Source of the DNA: an uncultured Bacteroidales bacterium
Lineage (GTDB): Bacteria; Bacteroidota; Bacteroidia; Bacteroidales; UBA932
NCBI GenBank assembly: GCA_900317845.1
Contig: ONII01000004.1
Location: 1 to 64,000 of the forward strand
Direction: 5' to 3'
Length of the DNA stretch: 64,000 nt
Below are positions 57,653-64,000 of this stretch, in pieces. Both the position numbers and the translations under genes were made by a program. Position 1 is the first letter of the stretch, and every line of letters begins with the position of its first letter. The notes beneath the pieces are model-generated. The model had not been told where the DNA came from. It searched no databases and was given only the letters and a program-made list of their open reading frames with translations.

Positions 57653-58572
57653 AGGCCCAAATTGTCGAAATCGTGCTTTCCTATTTCCTGGCGGGCTATG
57701 TAAAAGAAAGTCCCTATTTGGGCCGGGGCGTCTGCTGGGTGCCGTAATAGGCTGGTAAATTTGGCGTCAGTTTCCGCGGGCTGGTAGCCGCTATAAAGGG
57801 CGCTAATTCGGTGGGCGTAATCCCGGCCAGCCTCCCCAAACGTTGAGGCCAGGGCCGCAAGTATTCGCATCCAGTCCCCGTAATTGGCCGTAATATCCCA
57901 GCGGTTGGCCTCACAAGATTTTATAACGGCCTCCACCTTTGCCGCGGTTTCGCTGGCGTCCAGATCGCGGCCCAGGGTTTCGCGGGTTGCGTGTTCACGT
58001 TCCGGCAAGGTCAGCGCCCAGGGCTGGGCCGCTGTGTTAATATACGGGTCGGCATCCCAGGAAACAAAACGTTTGCGGGTTACGTCCTTGCAGGCCGGGT
58101 CAAGTTCCAGCCCGGCGCGCTCAAAGTGATACGCCAGGGCGCGGAAATATTCGCGGTGTTTGGCCGGGTCTGCTATCGGCACAATAACCACGTACCCGGA
58201 GCCGCCGCAAGAGTGGCCGCAATAGGCTACGTTTGGCACGGCGCTAATAGCTGCCTTTAGATCATACCCGGCCAGCGCCGTATTTATCCCCTTTTCCGGC
58301 TTGTAGTCTATATCCAGGGAAATAAAACCACTATGCCGCACAAGGCCAGCGCGGGAAACGTGCGTAAAAGTCCCGCTGGGAGTAAAGCACGGCAAGGCGG
58401 CTTTTAGGGCCTTGCGTTTGGCCGGGTCTTTCTCTGCCCTTACGGCCTCAACCTGGGCGCGCCAGGTGTCCGCAATCAGCGCCCGGCCCAGGCTTATATT
58501 TTCTATTTCGCTATCGTCTGCGTTCACGCAAGGGAGTAACGAAATTTTGGCTTTAAATAGGCTTGCTTTCAT
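57649..58572 (-). CDS. BT4734/VirE-type primase-like protein with PriCT-2 domain
   Basis: 307 aa. The N-terminal two thirds match the BT4734-like domain: RHSGFISLDIDYKPEKGIN with a metal-binding DxD, YCGHSCGGSGYVVIVPI, and DVTRKRFVSWDADPYIN. The C-terminal part (about 215-290; NRWDITANYGDWMRILAALA, GRDYAHRISALYSGYQ) is PriCT-2-like. Such proteins prime replication of plasmids and integrative elements in Bacteroidota. It is preceded by an iteron array and followed by the RHH gene. There is no helicase domain in this protein; the neighbouring ATPase may supply it. Confidence 0.82.
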   Translation of the reverse strand: MKASLFKAKISLLPCVNADDSEIENISLGRALIADTWRAQVEAVRAEKDPAKRKALKAALPCFTPSGTFTHVSRAGLVRHSGFISLDIDYKPEKGINTALAGYDLKAAISAVPNVAYCGHSCGGSGYVVIVPIADPAKHREYFRALAYHFERAGLELDPACKDVTRKRFVSWDADPYINTAAQPWALTLPEREHATRETLGRDLDASETAAKVEAVIKSCEANRWDITANYGDWMRILAALASTFGEAGRDYAHRISALYSGYQPAETDAKFTSLLRHPADAPAQIGTFFYIARQEIGKHDFDNLGL

Positions 58573-58573
58573 A

Positions 58574-58680
58574 ATATCCGTATATCCGTAAAATATCCGT
58601 AAAATATCCGTAAAATATCCGTACGTACGCCCTTTTAATATATCCGTAAATCCCCGTATATATACCCCTTTAGGGGTATA
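58574..58680. repeat. Iteron array and hairpin, candidate replication origin of the element
   Basis: ATATCCGTA occurs six times (starting 58574, 58582, 58593, 58604, 58615 and 58640). Four of these are spaced exactly 11 bp apart, one helical turn. A perfect hairpin TATACCCC-TTTA-GGGGTATA follows (58661-58680). The array is AT-rich and lies between the RepA-like ATPase and the primase, where an origin would be expected. Confidence 0.65.
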
Positions 58681-58697
58681 CGGGTTTTTACGGGTAT

Positions 58698-59729
58698 TTA
58701 TATATCATCTTCGGGCATATCCGTACGCGGGAAAAGGTAACTATAAAAAACCTTGCGGCCCTCTTTGGATTTAAAGAGTACGCCCGCCAGGGCGGCGGCC
58801 CTTATATCCTTTTCCGCCTTGCTTTCTTCGCATCCCTGGGCCTGGCAATACGCCTCTATAAGTTCGCCCTTTGTCTTGCGGTCTGCATCCTGGAAAAGCG
58901 GGGCAAAGCGGCTGCGCGTTTCCTCCAGGGCGCGGCCCTCTGCCTCCGCCGCTGGCGCTATCTTGAAATCATCCGCAAACGAGAAAGAGAAAGGCGGCAC
59001 GGGGGCAAAGCGGCTAAAGGGCTGCGTTACTTTGGCGGTGTCCGTTCCCTCCACCTTATCCACCTGGTAAATTTCGGCGCTCTTTTGCACCATAATAGCG
59101 CCCAGGTGGCCGCGGGCCTCATTGTCTTTTTTGTTTACGTGGATTAGTCCTAGGATCGCGGCGCCGTACTTTTCCGCGTGGGCCTCCAGCTGCCGCACCA
59201 CGTCCCGGCTTTTTTCCTCATCGTTAAACGCCTGGCACAAATCTACTACCCCGTCAAGAAAAACGAAATCCGCCGCGTTTTCCTCTATCGCTTGCAGGGT
59301 GGCGGCCAGGGCATCCGCCGGGCCTCCAAAGCCGCGCAAGGTTACTATTTTAAGGCGTTCCGGCTGGGTGTCAAGTCCGGCCATAGACAGCACGGCCCGC
59401 GCCTTTTTGCGCAAGGTGTTTTTATCTTGTTCCGTGTCTATCCACAAAACGGCCAAATCCTGGCGGCTGGCGGTTATGCCTATAAACTGGCCCTTTAGCG
59501 CTGCTACGATCAGCGCCAGGCCCGCCGCGCTTTTTCCGGCTTTCTTGGTGCCTTGCAGGGTGTGGAGGTTGGCCCGCGCTATTAGGCCGTATTCGCCGCC
59601 CAGGGTAAATAAAAAGTCTATCGGCGCATCCTCCCCGGTAACGTCAAGATACGGCACGGCGCGCCCGGTTTCCTGGGCTGCGTCTTGCCTGGGCCAGCGG
59701 CTAAAATCTATTTTCCGTTCCTGGCTCAT
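58698..59729 (-). CDS. RepA-like AAA ATPase (hexameric helicase fold)
   Basis: 343 aa. The RecA-like core has Walker A GTKKAGKSAAG at about residues 60-70, Walker B ADFVFLDGVVDL, and GLIHVNKKDNEARGHLGA with the sensor His. This matches the AAA_25/RepA helicase group that loads on or unwinds plasmid origins. The C-terminal part (about 270-343) is a winged-helix-like tail (TKGELIEAYCQAQGCEESKA). It partners with the primase downstream. Its ATG overlaps the HTH gene stop by one base (TAATG). Confidence 0.82.
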   Translation of the reverse strand: MSQERKIDFSRWPRQDAAQETGRAVPYLDVTGEDAPIDFLFTLGGEYGLIARANLHTLQGTKKAGKSAAGLALIVAALKGQFIGITASRQDLAVLWIDTEQDKNTLRKKARAVLSMAGLDTQPERLKIVTLRGFGGPADALAATLQAIEENAADFVFLDGVVDLCQAFNDEEKSRDVVRQLEAHAEKYGAAILGLIHVNKKDNEARGHLGAIMVQKSAEIYQVDKVEGTDTAKVTQPFSRFAPVPPFSFSFADDFKIAPAAEAEGRALEETRSRFAPLFQDADRKTKGELIEAYCQAQGCEESKAEKDIRAAALAGVLFKSKEGRKVFYSYLFPRTDMPEDDI

Positions 59730-60037
59730 TATCGCAAAGGTTTAGCGGCGCAATACGCGGCGGCGCTGGCCGCTGCCTCCGCCTGGGTGGGTACGGCTTG
59801 CAGCCTGGCGGCGCGCCAGGTTTCCAGGGCTGCGCGGTCAAACATAATAAGCCGCCCGCCGTACTTGTAAAAGGGTATCTGCCTGGAGCTGGTAAGTTTG
59901 TAAAGGTAGCTTTTCTTAAAGCCCAGGAAACGGGCCGCCGCCTCCAGGTCTATAAGATCATTTGCCGCCAGCTGGCCCGGCTGGGTAATAACGGCCTGGC
60001 GCAAGGTTTCGCCGCCGTGTGGGTTTTCGTGCTGCAT
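59729..60037 (-). CDS. Excisionase-like helix-turn-helix protein
   Basis: 102 aa. The HTH_17/MerR-like core (LIDLEAAARFLGFKKSYLYK, TSSRQIPFYKYGGRLIMFDR) is typical of Xis/excisionase and DNA-binding proteins that travel with tyrosine integrases. It may direct excision or regulate replication genes. It sits upstream of the RepA-like gene in the coupled operon. Confidence 0.75.
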   Translation of the reverse strand: MQHENPHGGETLRQAVITQPGQLAANDLIDLEAAARFLGFKKSYLYKLTSSRQIPFYKYGGRLIMFDRAALETWRAARLQAVPTQAEAAASAAAYCAAKPLR

Positions 60038-60042
60038 AGTTT

Positions 60043-60189
60043 CTACTTGTTTTTAGCGACAAACGGAATAATAACGCTATACTTTAGGCCGTAAGCCCGG
60101 CAAAGCGCGCGGGTGTGTTTCTGCTGTTTTTGTTCTACGATAAACGCGGCAAATTCTGCCGCCGTTCCGCTCCAGGATTTAGTTTTCAT
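60043..60189 (-). CDS. Small protein, element gene
   Basis: 48 aa: MKTKSWSGTAAEFAAFIVEQ then KQQKHTRALCRAYGLKYSVI and a basic tail. It is 5 nt upstream of the HTH gene, has an ATG start, and ends in a basic segment. The family is unrecognised; a small DNA-binding or regulatory role is only a guess. Confidence 0.45.
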   Translation of the reverse strand: MKTKSWSGTAAEFAAFIVEQKQQKHTRALCRAYGLKYSVIIPFVAKNK

Positions 60190-60222
60190 ACTGCTACTAT
60201 TTTGGTTTTACATTCGTACTTT

Positions 60223-60275
60223 CAAAAAAGCCAGCGCCAGGAAACGGAAAAGAAGAAATGCCCCCGGCGCTGGCT
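60223..60275 (-). terminator. Intrinsic terminator inside the element
   Basis: Minus strand: a perfect 10-bp stem AGCCAGCGCC / GGCGCTGGCT with a 27-nt loop, followed by TTTTTT. It separates the integrase-proximal genes from the HTH/RepA/primase operon. Confidence 0.72.
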
Positions 60276-60405
60276 GCGCGCTTTTCAGCAAATCCAGGGG
60301 CAAAGGTAGCACGTAAGTATAAGTATATCAAAAAGATACGCCCCTACAAAACCGGGCTTTCCGGAAATGTAGGGGCGTAAGGGGTCAGCGGGTGGCCGCT
60401 GGCGG

Positions 60406-60564
60406 TTACTGCTGGGCTGCGAAATAGTCCTTTATGCTGTTAAGCCCTTGCAGGGTTTCGCGCATCGTGGCCGCCGGGGTGGCGTCCGTCCAGCTCTTTA
60501 AAAGTAGGTCAATAGCATTTGCGCAAACGTTCTGCGCGTCCTGGAAAAATTCTTTGTCTTGCAT
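60406..60564 (-). CDS. Small acidic protein, element gene
   Basis: 52 aa: MQDKEFFQDAQNVCANAIDL then LLKSWTDATPAATMRETLQG and LNSIKDYFAAQQ. It is predicted helical, with no family recognised. The ATG is 7 nt after the preceding gene's stop and the frame is clean, so I consider it real. Confidence 0.5.
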   Translation of the reverse strand: MQDKEFFQDAQNVCANAIDLLLKSWTDATPAATMRETLQGLNSIKDYFAAQQ

Positions 60565-60570
60565 AACTTG

Positions 60571-61350
60571 TTACTTTTGTAGGGTGTAAAATATAGTATC
60601 TATTTGGGTGTCAAATTTGGCCTCCAGGGGGTGCGTTTTTGCGGATTGTACCACGTTTAGCCGGGTGCGATCATCTACGCCAAAGGCCAGGCAAAGCGCC
60701 CGCGTATAAGGCTGCTTGCGTTTCCTGGGTAATAGGTCTATAAGGCGGGCCAGCTGGGCGGGCGTCCCGTCCCAGGAAAGGGCCTTTTCCGGGCGTTTCG
60801 CCGCCGGGGTGGACTGCTGGGCCAGGTAATACGCGAAAGTGTCCCAGGGGCCGGAAATTAGGCCCGCACTGGTTAGCGCCGTGTAAAGCCGCCGCGCGGT
60901 TTTTTCCTCCAGGCGTTCCGCTGCTGGTAGTGCTGCAATCTTGCCCGCTTTCAGCGCGTCCAGCTCTGCCGCCAGCTGGCCCGGCATCCCCTGGCGTTTT
61001 AAGGCCGAAATTTCGCCCCCGGAAAGAGTAAGGCCCGCTGCTGCGGTTTCCTGGCAGATCGCTAAAAATAGGGCATCCAGGGAGGCAATACGGGCGGCCA
61101 GGGAGGCGCGGCGCTGCTGCGTGTTTGCCTCCAGTTCCGCCAGGGCCTCCGGGCTGGGCGCCGGGCCGATCCCTGCGAAATCCTGGGCCGGGCTGGTTAT
61201 CGTTTCCAGTTCCGCGGCCAGGGCGTTACGTTCCGCCAGGATCGCGGCAAGTTTCGCCAGGATCGCGGCGCGGGTTTCGGCTTTGGTGCCGTATTCAAAG
61301 CGGGCGGCCTCAACAAAGGCGGCGGCCTGGGCTGTAATACTGCGTTTCAT
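60571..61350 (-). CDS. Hypothetical coiled-coil protein, element gene
   Basis: 259 aa. A long Ala/Glu/Leu-rich helical N-terminal half (RAAILAKLAAILAERNALAA, EALAELEANTQQRRASLAAR) is followed by a compact C-terminal region (PAQLARLIDLLPRKRKQPYT). The family is unknown. The ATG overlaps the integrase stop by one base (TAATG), so it is translated directly after the integrase. I start at MKRSITAQ; the longer frame lies inside int. An integration cofactor is possible. Confidence 0.65.
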   Translation of the reverse strand: MKRSITAQAAAFVEAARFEYGTKAETRAAILAKLAAILAERNALAAELETITSPAQDFAGIGPAPSPEALAELEANTQQRRASLAARIASLDALFLAICQETAAAGLTLSGGEISALKRQGMPGQLAAELDALKAGKIAALPAAERLEEKTARRLYTALTSAGLISGPWDTFAYYLAQQSTPAAKRPEKALSWDGTPAQLARLIDLLPRKRKQPYTRALCLAFGVDDRTRLNVVQSAKTHPLEAKFDTQIDTIFYTLQK

Positions 61351-62534
61351 TAGTCCAAAATTCCGTTTAAGAGGTTGGCCGCTGCTTGCTTGCGTTGGTC
61401 TATGATCGTGGCGTAAATCTGCGTTGTGGCTACGTTTGTGTGGCCTAATAGCTTGGAAATGCTGTAAAGGTCTGCGCCCTGGGTAAGCGCCAGGGTGGCG
61501 AAAGTGTGGCGGGCACAATGAAAGGAAATGTTTTTAGCGATCCCGGCGCGTTTTACCCAGGTAGTAACGCCCCATTGGGTTGTTACCCGTTTCGGCAAGG
61601 TAAATACTAAATCCTCCGGCCCTTTGGTGCCGCGTTCCGGCAAAAAGCGGCGGGCGGCATCGGAAAGGGGTAAATACAAAATTTGCCGGGTTTTCTGCAT
61701 CCTGGTTTCTACTTGCCAGGTGTCCCCGTTTTGGCGTATATCCCCCCAGGTTAAGCCCTCAATATCGGAAAGGCGCAAGCCGCAAAAGCAAGAGAAAAGG
61801 AAAGCGGCTTTTACTTGTTCGTTTGGTGCCGGGGCCGCCGCCAGGGTCTTTAATTCCTCCGCGGTTAGATAGTCCCTTTCGCTGGGCTGGCCTTGCGGCT
61901 TTTCGCTAATATCCACCAGCGCGCAAGGGTTTACGGAAATAAGGCCCTTTTTGTATGCCTCATTCATAGCCGCCTCAAAGTTGGAGTAATAAAGCGCGGC
62001 TGTGTTTGGGGAAAGGGTGCCAGCTCCCCAGCGCTGCGGGGCGTCCTTTAGATAGGCAGCAAAGCCCGTGCAAAAATCCTTATCCACCTGGGCCAGGGTA
62101 ACGGCCCGGCCCTTGTAGGCTGCGTCTAAATAGTGCTGTAAGTGGGTGCGGGCGGTCTTTATCCCCTCCGCGGTGTTGCTGGCCTTGCGCCCGGCATCCT
62201 GGGCGGCCTTATCGGCCCGGTCTTGCCGCTGCTGCATCCAGTCCAAAAGTAGCAAGGCTTTCCCGGCCTGGTTTTTTATCCCGGCCTCCCCGTTTACTAT
62301 TTCCTTAATCCGCTGGGCCTTTATCGCGTTGGCCGCGTCCCTGGTTACCTGGTTGGCGGTTTTATCCTCCGGGTGGTTGGGGCGCTCTGGGATTAGGTAT
62401 AACTTTAGAAATTCATAGCTGCGCACCCCGTCCCGGTAAATATCCAGGTAAATAGATTTGCTGCCTTTCGCCAGCTCTTTAAAACGGATTGTTACGGGTT
62501 CCTTTGCCCGCTGCTGCTTTTTCGGTCTTGCCAT
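61350..62534 (-). CDS. int: Tyrosine recombinase (integrase) of the element
   Basis: A 394-aa phage-type integrase. An arm-type DNA-binding N-terminus (KEPVTIRFKELAKGSKSIYL) is followed by a SAM-like core-binding domain (about 105-205) and a catalytic domain. The residues are Arg in FCGLRLSDIEG, His-x-x-Arg in SFHCARHTFATLA, His in LLGHTNVATTQ, and the nucleophile Tyr in QIYATI. It would recombine attL and attR at the ychF end. I start at MARPKKQQ (62534), behind a TATATTTG promoter. Confidence 0.95.
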   Translation of the reverse strand: MARPKKQQRAKEPVTIRFKELAKGSKSIYLDIYRDGVRSYEFLKLYLIPERPNHPEDKTANQVTRDAANAIKAQRIKEIVNGEAGIKNQAGKALLLLDWMQQRQDRADKAAQDAGRKASNTAEGIKTARTHLQHYLDAAYKGRAVTLAQVDKDFCTGFAAYLKDAPQRWGAGTLSPNTAALYYSNFEAAMNEAYKKGLISVNPCALVDISEKPQGQPSERDYLTAEELKTLAAAPAPNEQVKAAFLFSCFCGLRLSDIEGLTWGDIRQNGDTWQVETRMQKTRQILYLPLSDAARRFLPERGTKGPEDLVFTLPKRVTTQWGVTTWVKRAGIAKNISFHCARHTFATLALTQGADLYSISKLLGHTNVATTQIYATIIDQRKQAAANLLNGILD

Positions 62535-62562
62535 AATAGAAATACTTAACTTGTTACGGGTA

Positions 62563-62570
62563 CAAATATA
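62563..62570 (-). promoter_or_regulatory. -7 promoter element (TATATTTG) of int
   Basis: TATATTTG on the minus strand, 28 nt before the int ATG. It overlaps the region of the arm-type repeats, so Int could repress itself. Confidence 0.55.
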
Positions 62571-62584
62571 GGCAAAAAATCCGA

Positions 62585-62630
62585 AACGAGTAACAAACGA
62601 GTAACAAAATTTGCGAAAAGTAACAAAAAG
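62585..62630. repeat. Arm-type repeats, right end of the element
   Basis: ACGAGTAACAAACGAGTAAC then AAAATTTGCGAAAAGTAACA contain three GTAACAAA cores. They match the cluster at 54974-55012, in the same orientation relative to the att sites. Confidence 0.65.
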
Positions 62631-62660
62631 TGCGTTTAAGAAAGTCAAACAAAGGAAAAA

Positions 62661-62683
62661 GAAAAAGCGGCCTAAAAGCCGCT
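62661..62683 (-). terminator. Intrinsic terminator behind ychF, carried by the element
   Basis: Minus strand: stem AGCGGC / GCCGCT with a TTTTAG loop, followed by TTTTTC. It lies inside the element, 46 bp past the ychF stop, and would isolate the element's int promoter from ychF transcription. Confidence 0.65.
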
Positions 62684-62728
62684 AATTCAATGGATTATAT
62701 TTTACTTACTTTTCCTTAATTTTACCCC

Positions 62729-63832
62729 TTACACGTTAAAGAGGAAGTGCATGATGTCACCGTCCTGGACTACGTAGTCCTTGCCTTCGATGCCCATCTT
62801 GCCGGCGGCGCGGACGGCGGCTTCCGTCTTGTAGTGGACAAAGTCCTCATACTTAATTACTTCTGCCCGGATGAAGCCGCGCTCGAAGTCCGTGTGGATG
62901 ACACCGGCGGCGCGGGGCGCCTTGTCCCCGGCCTTGATGGTCCAGGCGCGGCATTCGTCGGCCCCGGCCGTGAAGAAGGTGCGGAGGCCCAGCAGCTTGT
63001 ACGCGCTCTGGATGAGGCGCACTACGCCGCTCTCCTTGAGGCCCATCTCTTCCAGGAACATCTGCCGGTCTTCATAGTCCTCAATCTCCGCGATTTCAGC
63101 CTCCGTACGCGCGGCAATCACCAGAATCTCTGCGTTCTCCGCCGCAACGGCAGCACGCACAGCCTCCACGTAAGCGTTGCCGGTAGCCGCGGAAGCCTCG
63201 TCCACGTTGCACACATACAGCACCGGCTTGTTGGTGATGAGGAACAGGTCCTTAGCCATTTGCTCTTCCTCTGCATTCTCCGGCACCACTTCCCGGCAGG
63301 AATGGCCCTGCTCCAGGACCGCCTTGTAACGGAGCAGCAAGGACAGCAGTTTTTTAGCCTCCTTGTCCCCGCCGGTAGTAGCCATTTTCTCCACCTTCTT
63401 GATACGGTTCTCTACCGTCTCCAGATCCTTAATCTGCAGCTCTGCGTCCACCACCTCTTTGTCCCGTACCGGGTCCACGGAACCATCCACATGGACGATA
63501 TTTCCGTCGTCGAAGCAGCGCAGCACGTGCAGGATGGCGTCTGTCTCGCGAATATTGGCCAGGAACTGGTTGCCCAGGCCCTCCCCGCGGGAAGCCCCCT
63601 TCACCAGGCCGGCAATGTCCACGATTTCCACGGTAGCGGGAATGGTGCGCTTGGGCTGGCAAATGTCCGTGAGCACCTCCAGGCGCTTGTCCGGCACATT
63701 GGTGGAACCCACATTGGGGTCGATGGTGCAGAAAGGGAAATTGGCGCTCTGGGCTTTCCCGGAGCTCACACAGTTAAATAAAGTAGACTTGCCCACATTG
63801 GGCAAGCCTACGATTCCACATTTTAATGACAT
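62729..63832 (-). CDS. ychF: YchF/OLA1-family ribosome-associated ATPase
   Basis: A 367-aa protein, the usual YchF length. The P-loop is GLPNVGKSTLFN, G3 is DIAGLVKGASRGEGLG, and the altered G4 that favours ATP follows, then a coiled coil (about 120-190) and the C-terminal TGS domain (GADECRAWTIKAGDKAPRAA, VVQDGDIMHFLFNV). Family members bind ribosomes and modulate translation and stress responses. The last 17 bases of the gene region are the att site of the adjacent element, which recreates the C-terminus exactly, so the protein is unchanged. Confidence 0.95.
   Translation of the reverse strand: MSLKCGIVGLPNVGKSTLFNCVSSGKAQSANFPFCTIDPNVGSTNVPDKRLEVLTDICQPKRTIPATVEIVDIAGLVKGASRGEGLGNQFLANIRETDAILHVLRCFDDGNIVHVDGSVDPVRDKEVVDAELQIKDLETVENRIKKVEKMATTGGDKEAKKLLSLLLRYKAVLEQGHSCREVVPENAEEEQMAKDLFLITNKPVLYVCNVDEASAATGNAYVEAVRAAVAAENAEILVIAARTEAEIAEIEDYEDRQMFLEEMGLKESGVVRLIQSAYKLLGLRTFFTAGADECRAWTIKAGDKAPRAAGVIHTDFERGFIRAEVIKYEDFVHYKTEAAVRAAGKMGIEGKDYVVQDGDIMHFLFNV
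62730..62746. other. Attachment site, right (within the ychF 3' end)
   Basis: TACACGTTAAAGAGGAA encodes the final FLFNV and part of the stop of ychF. It is paired with the identical copy at 54912-54928. Confidence 0.85.
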
Positions 63833-63843
63833 ATGTGCATCTA

Positions 63844-63999
63844 CTAATAGAAACGGGCGCGGTTGTCGTCCACGTTCTTCTCCGTCATGAGCGGGAGGAG
63901 CATCTGGGCGTGATAGGAGTCCAGACGGGCCTGGGCGCTCTTGGCGTCGTCTTCCGTGTAGTAGGAACCTACCTCGCGGCCGTTCACCTGGAACACATA
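63844..63999 (-). CDS. C-terminal end of an unidentified protein (partial)
   Basis: An open frame from the right edge to a TAG at 63844. The visible residues are YVFQVNGREVGSYYTEDDAK then SAQARLDSYHAQMLLPLMTE and VDDNRARFY. It lies 11 bp upstream of the ychF start on the same strand, so it may be co-transcribed with it. There is too little sequence for a family call. Confidence 0.55.
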   Translation of the reverse strand, partial: YVFQVNGREVGSYYTEDDAKSAQARLDSYHAQMLLPLMTEKNVDDNRARFY

Positions 64000-64000
64000 G

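Larger units (their letters stand above)
54912..62746 (-). mobile_element. 7.8-kb integrative element inserted at the 3' end of ychF
   Basis: It is bounded by the 17-bp direct repeat TACACGTTAAAGAGGAA (54912-54928 and 62730-62746), which is the last part of ychF. All genes run on the minus strand, from the integrase next to ychF through HTH/Xis, RepA-like ATPase, primase, RHH and unknowns. GAGTAACAAA-type repeats occur inside both ends as likely integrase arm sites. An intrinsic terminator lies at the far end. No relaxase, T4SS or phage structural gene is recognisable. The element rebuilds the ychF 3' end, so the host gene stays intact. Confidence 0.88.

Noticed and set aside
60113-60316. Small plus-strand ORFs rich in Phe/Leu/Cys
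   Set aside because: They overlap a terminator and the antisense of a coupled minus-strand gene, in an element with all other genes on the minus strand.
54912-62746. The element as a degenerate prophage
   Set aside because: No terminase, portal, capsid, tail or lysis gene is recognisable and the genes present look intact, so a satellite-like or mobilisable element fits better.

Overview
The window is GC-rich and reads as the chromosome of a member of the Bacteroidota, most likely an uncultured gut-type Bacteroidales. The evidence is a BtuG/BtuB vitamin B12 uptake pair, a NigD-like lipoprotein, BACON-type surface lipoproteins, an S46 dipeptidyl peptidase, a PorV/PorQ-like barrel, a protease with a type IX (T9SS)-like C-terminal domain, EF-G2, and many copies of the Bacteroidota -7 promoter element TAnnTTTG. 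Gene density is high and most long antisense ORFs are shadows. No rRNA, tRNA or CRISPR was recognised.

Layout. 1-0.43 kb: the edge of an ISAon1-type insertion sequence sitting on a damaged palindromic repeat. 0.5-3.9 kb: btuB-btuG under a cobalamin riboswitch. 4.0-5.65 kb: a ferritin-like / glutathione peroxidase / OhrR-like oxidative stress operon with a palindromic candidate operator. 5.87-9.5 kb: EF-G2, a CPBP membrane protease and rnhB. 9.5-13.5 kb: a VWA lipoprotein, a NigD-like lipoprotein, an ECF sigma factor and its coupled membrane/barrel protein. 13.5-16.9 kb: DPP7-type peptidase and Mrp. 16.9-23.2 kb: S8 protease, glycosyltransferase and YfhO. 23.2-30.2 kb: three surface/outer-membrane proteins. 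30.2-32.9 kb: mutS.

33.0-36.8 kb is a 75-bp palindromic tandem-repeat array split by an IS3-family element, which is itself split by an ISL3-family element. Both have legible inverted repeats and target duplications. 37.2-42.6 kb holds a DUF456 remnant, a TPR-LuxR regulator, an OmpA/zinc-ribbon protein, a large secreted protein and a possible peptidoglycan-active protein. 42.5-54.7 kb contains a TolB-like/barrel protein, a DUF5106/thioredoxin-like lipoprotein, galM-folA, thyA, two tandem Na+-coupled NSS transporters, a CpXC protein with galK, and an EEP-family hydrolase.

54.9-62.75 kb is a compact 7.8-kb integrative element inserted at the 3' end of ychF. It is bounded by a 17-bp direct repeat (TACACGTTAAAGAGGAA) and has integrase arm-type repeats at both ends. 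It carries a tyrosine recombinase, an excisionase-like HTH protein, a RepA-like ATPase, a BT4734-type primase, an 11-bp-phased iteron array, an RHH protein and several unknown genes. No relaxase or virion gene is recognisable, so it looks like a satellite-like or mobilisable element. The window ends in ychF and the 3' end of another gene.

Two families of small dispersed repeats run through the chromosome: a ~107-115-bp palindromic MITE-like element with GTGRCAGCTAA-type ends that sits mostly at gene 3' ends, and a ~30-bp GGAGATTCCTCG..CGGAATGACA repeat, two copies of which are translated inside yfhO.
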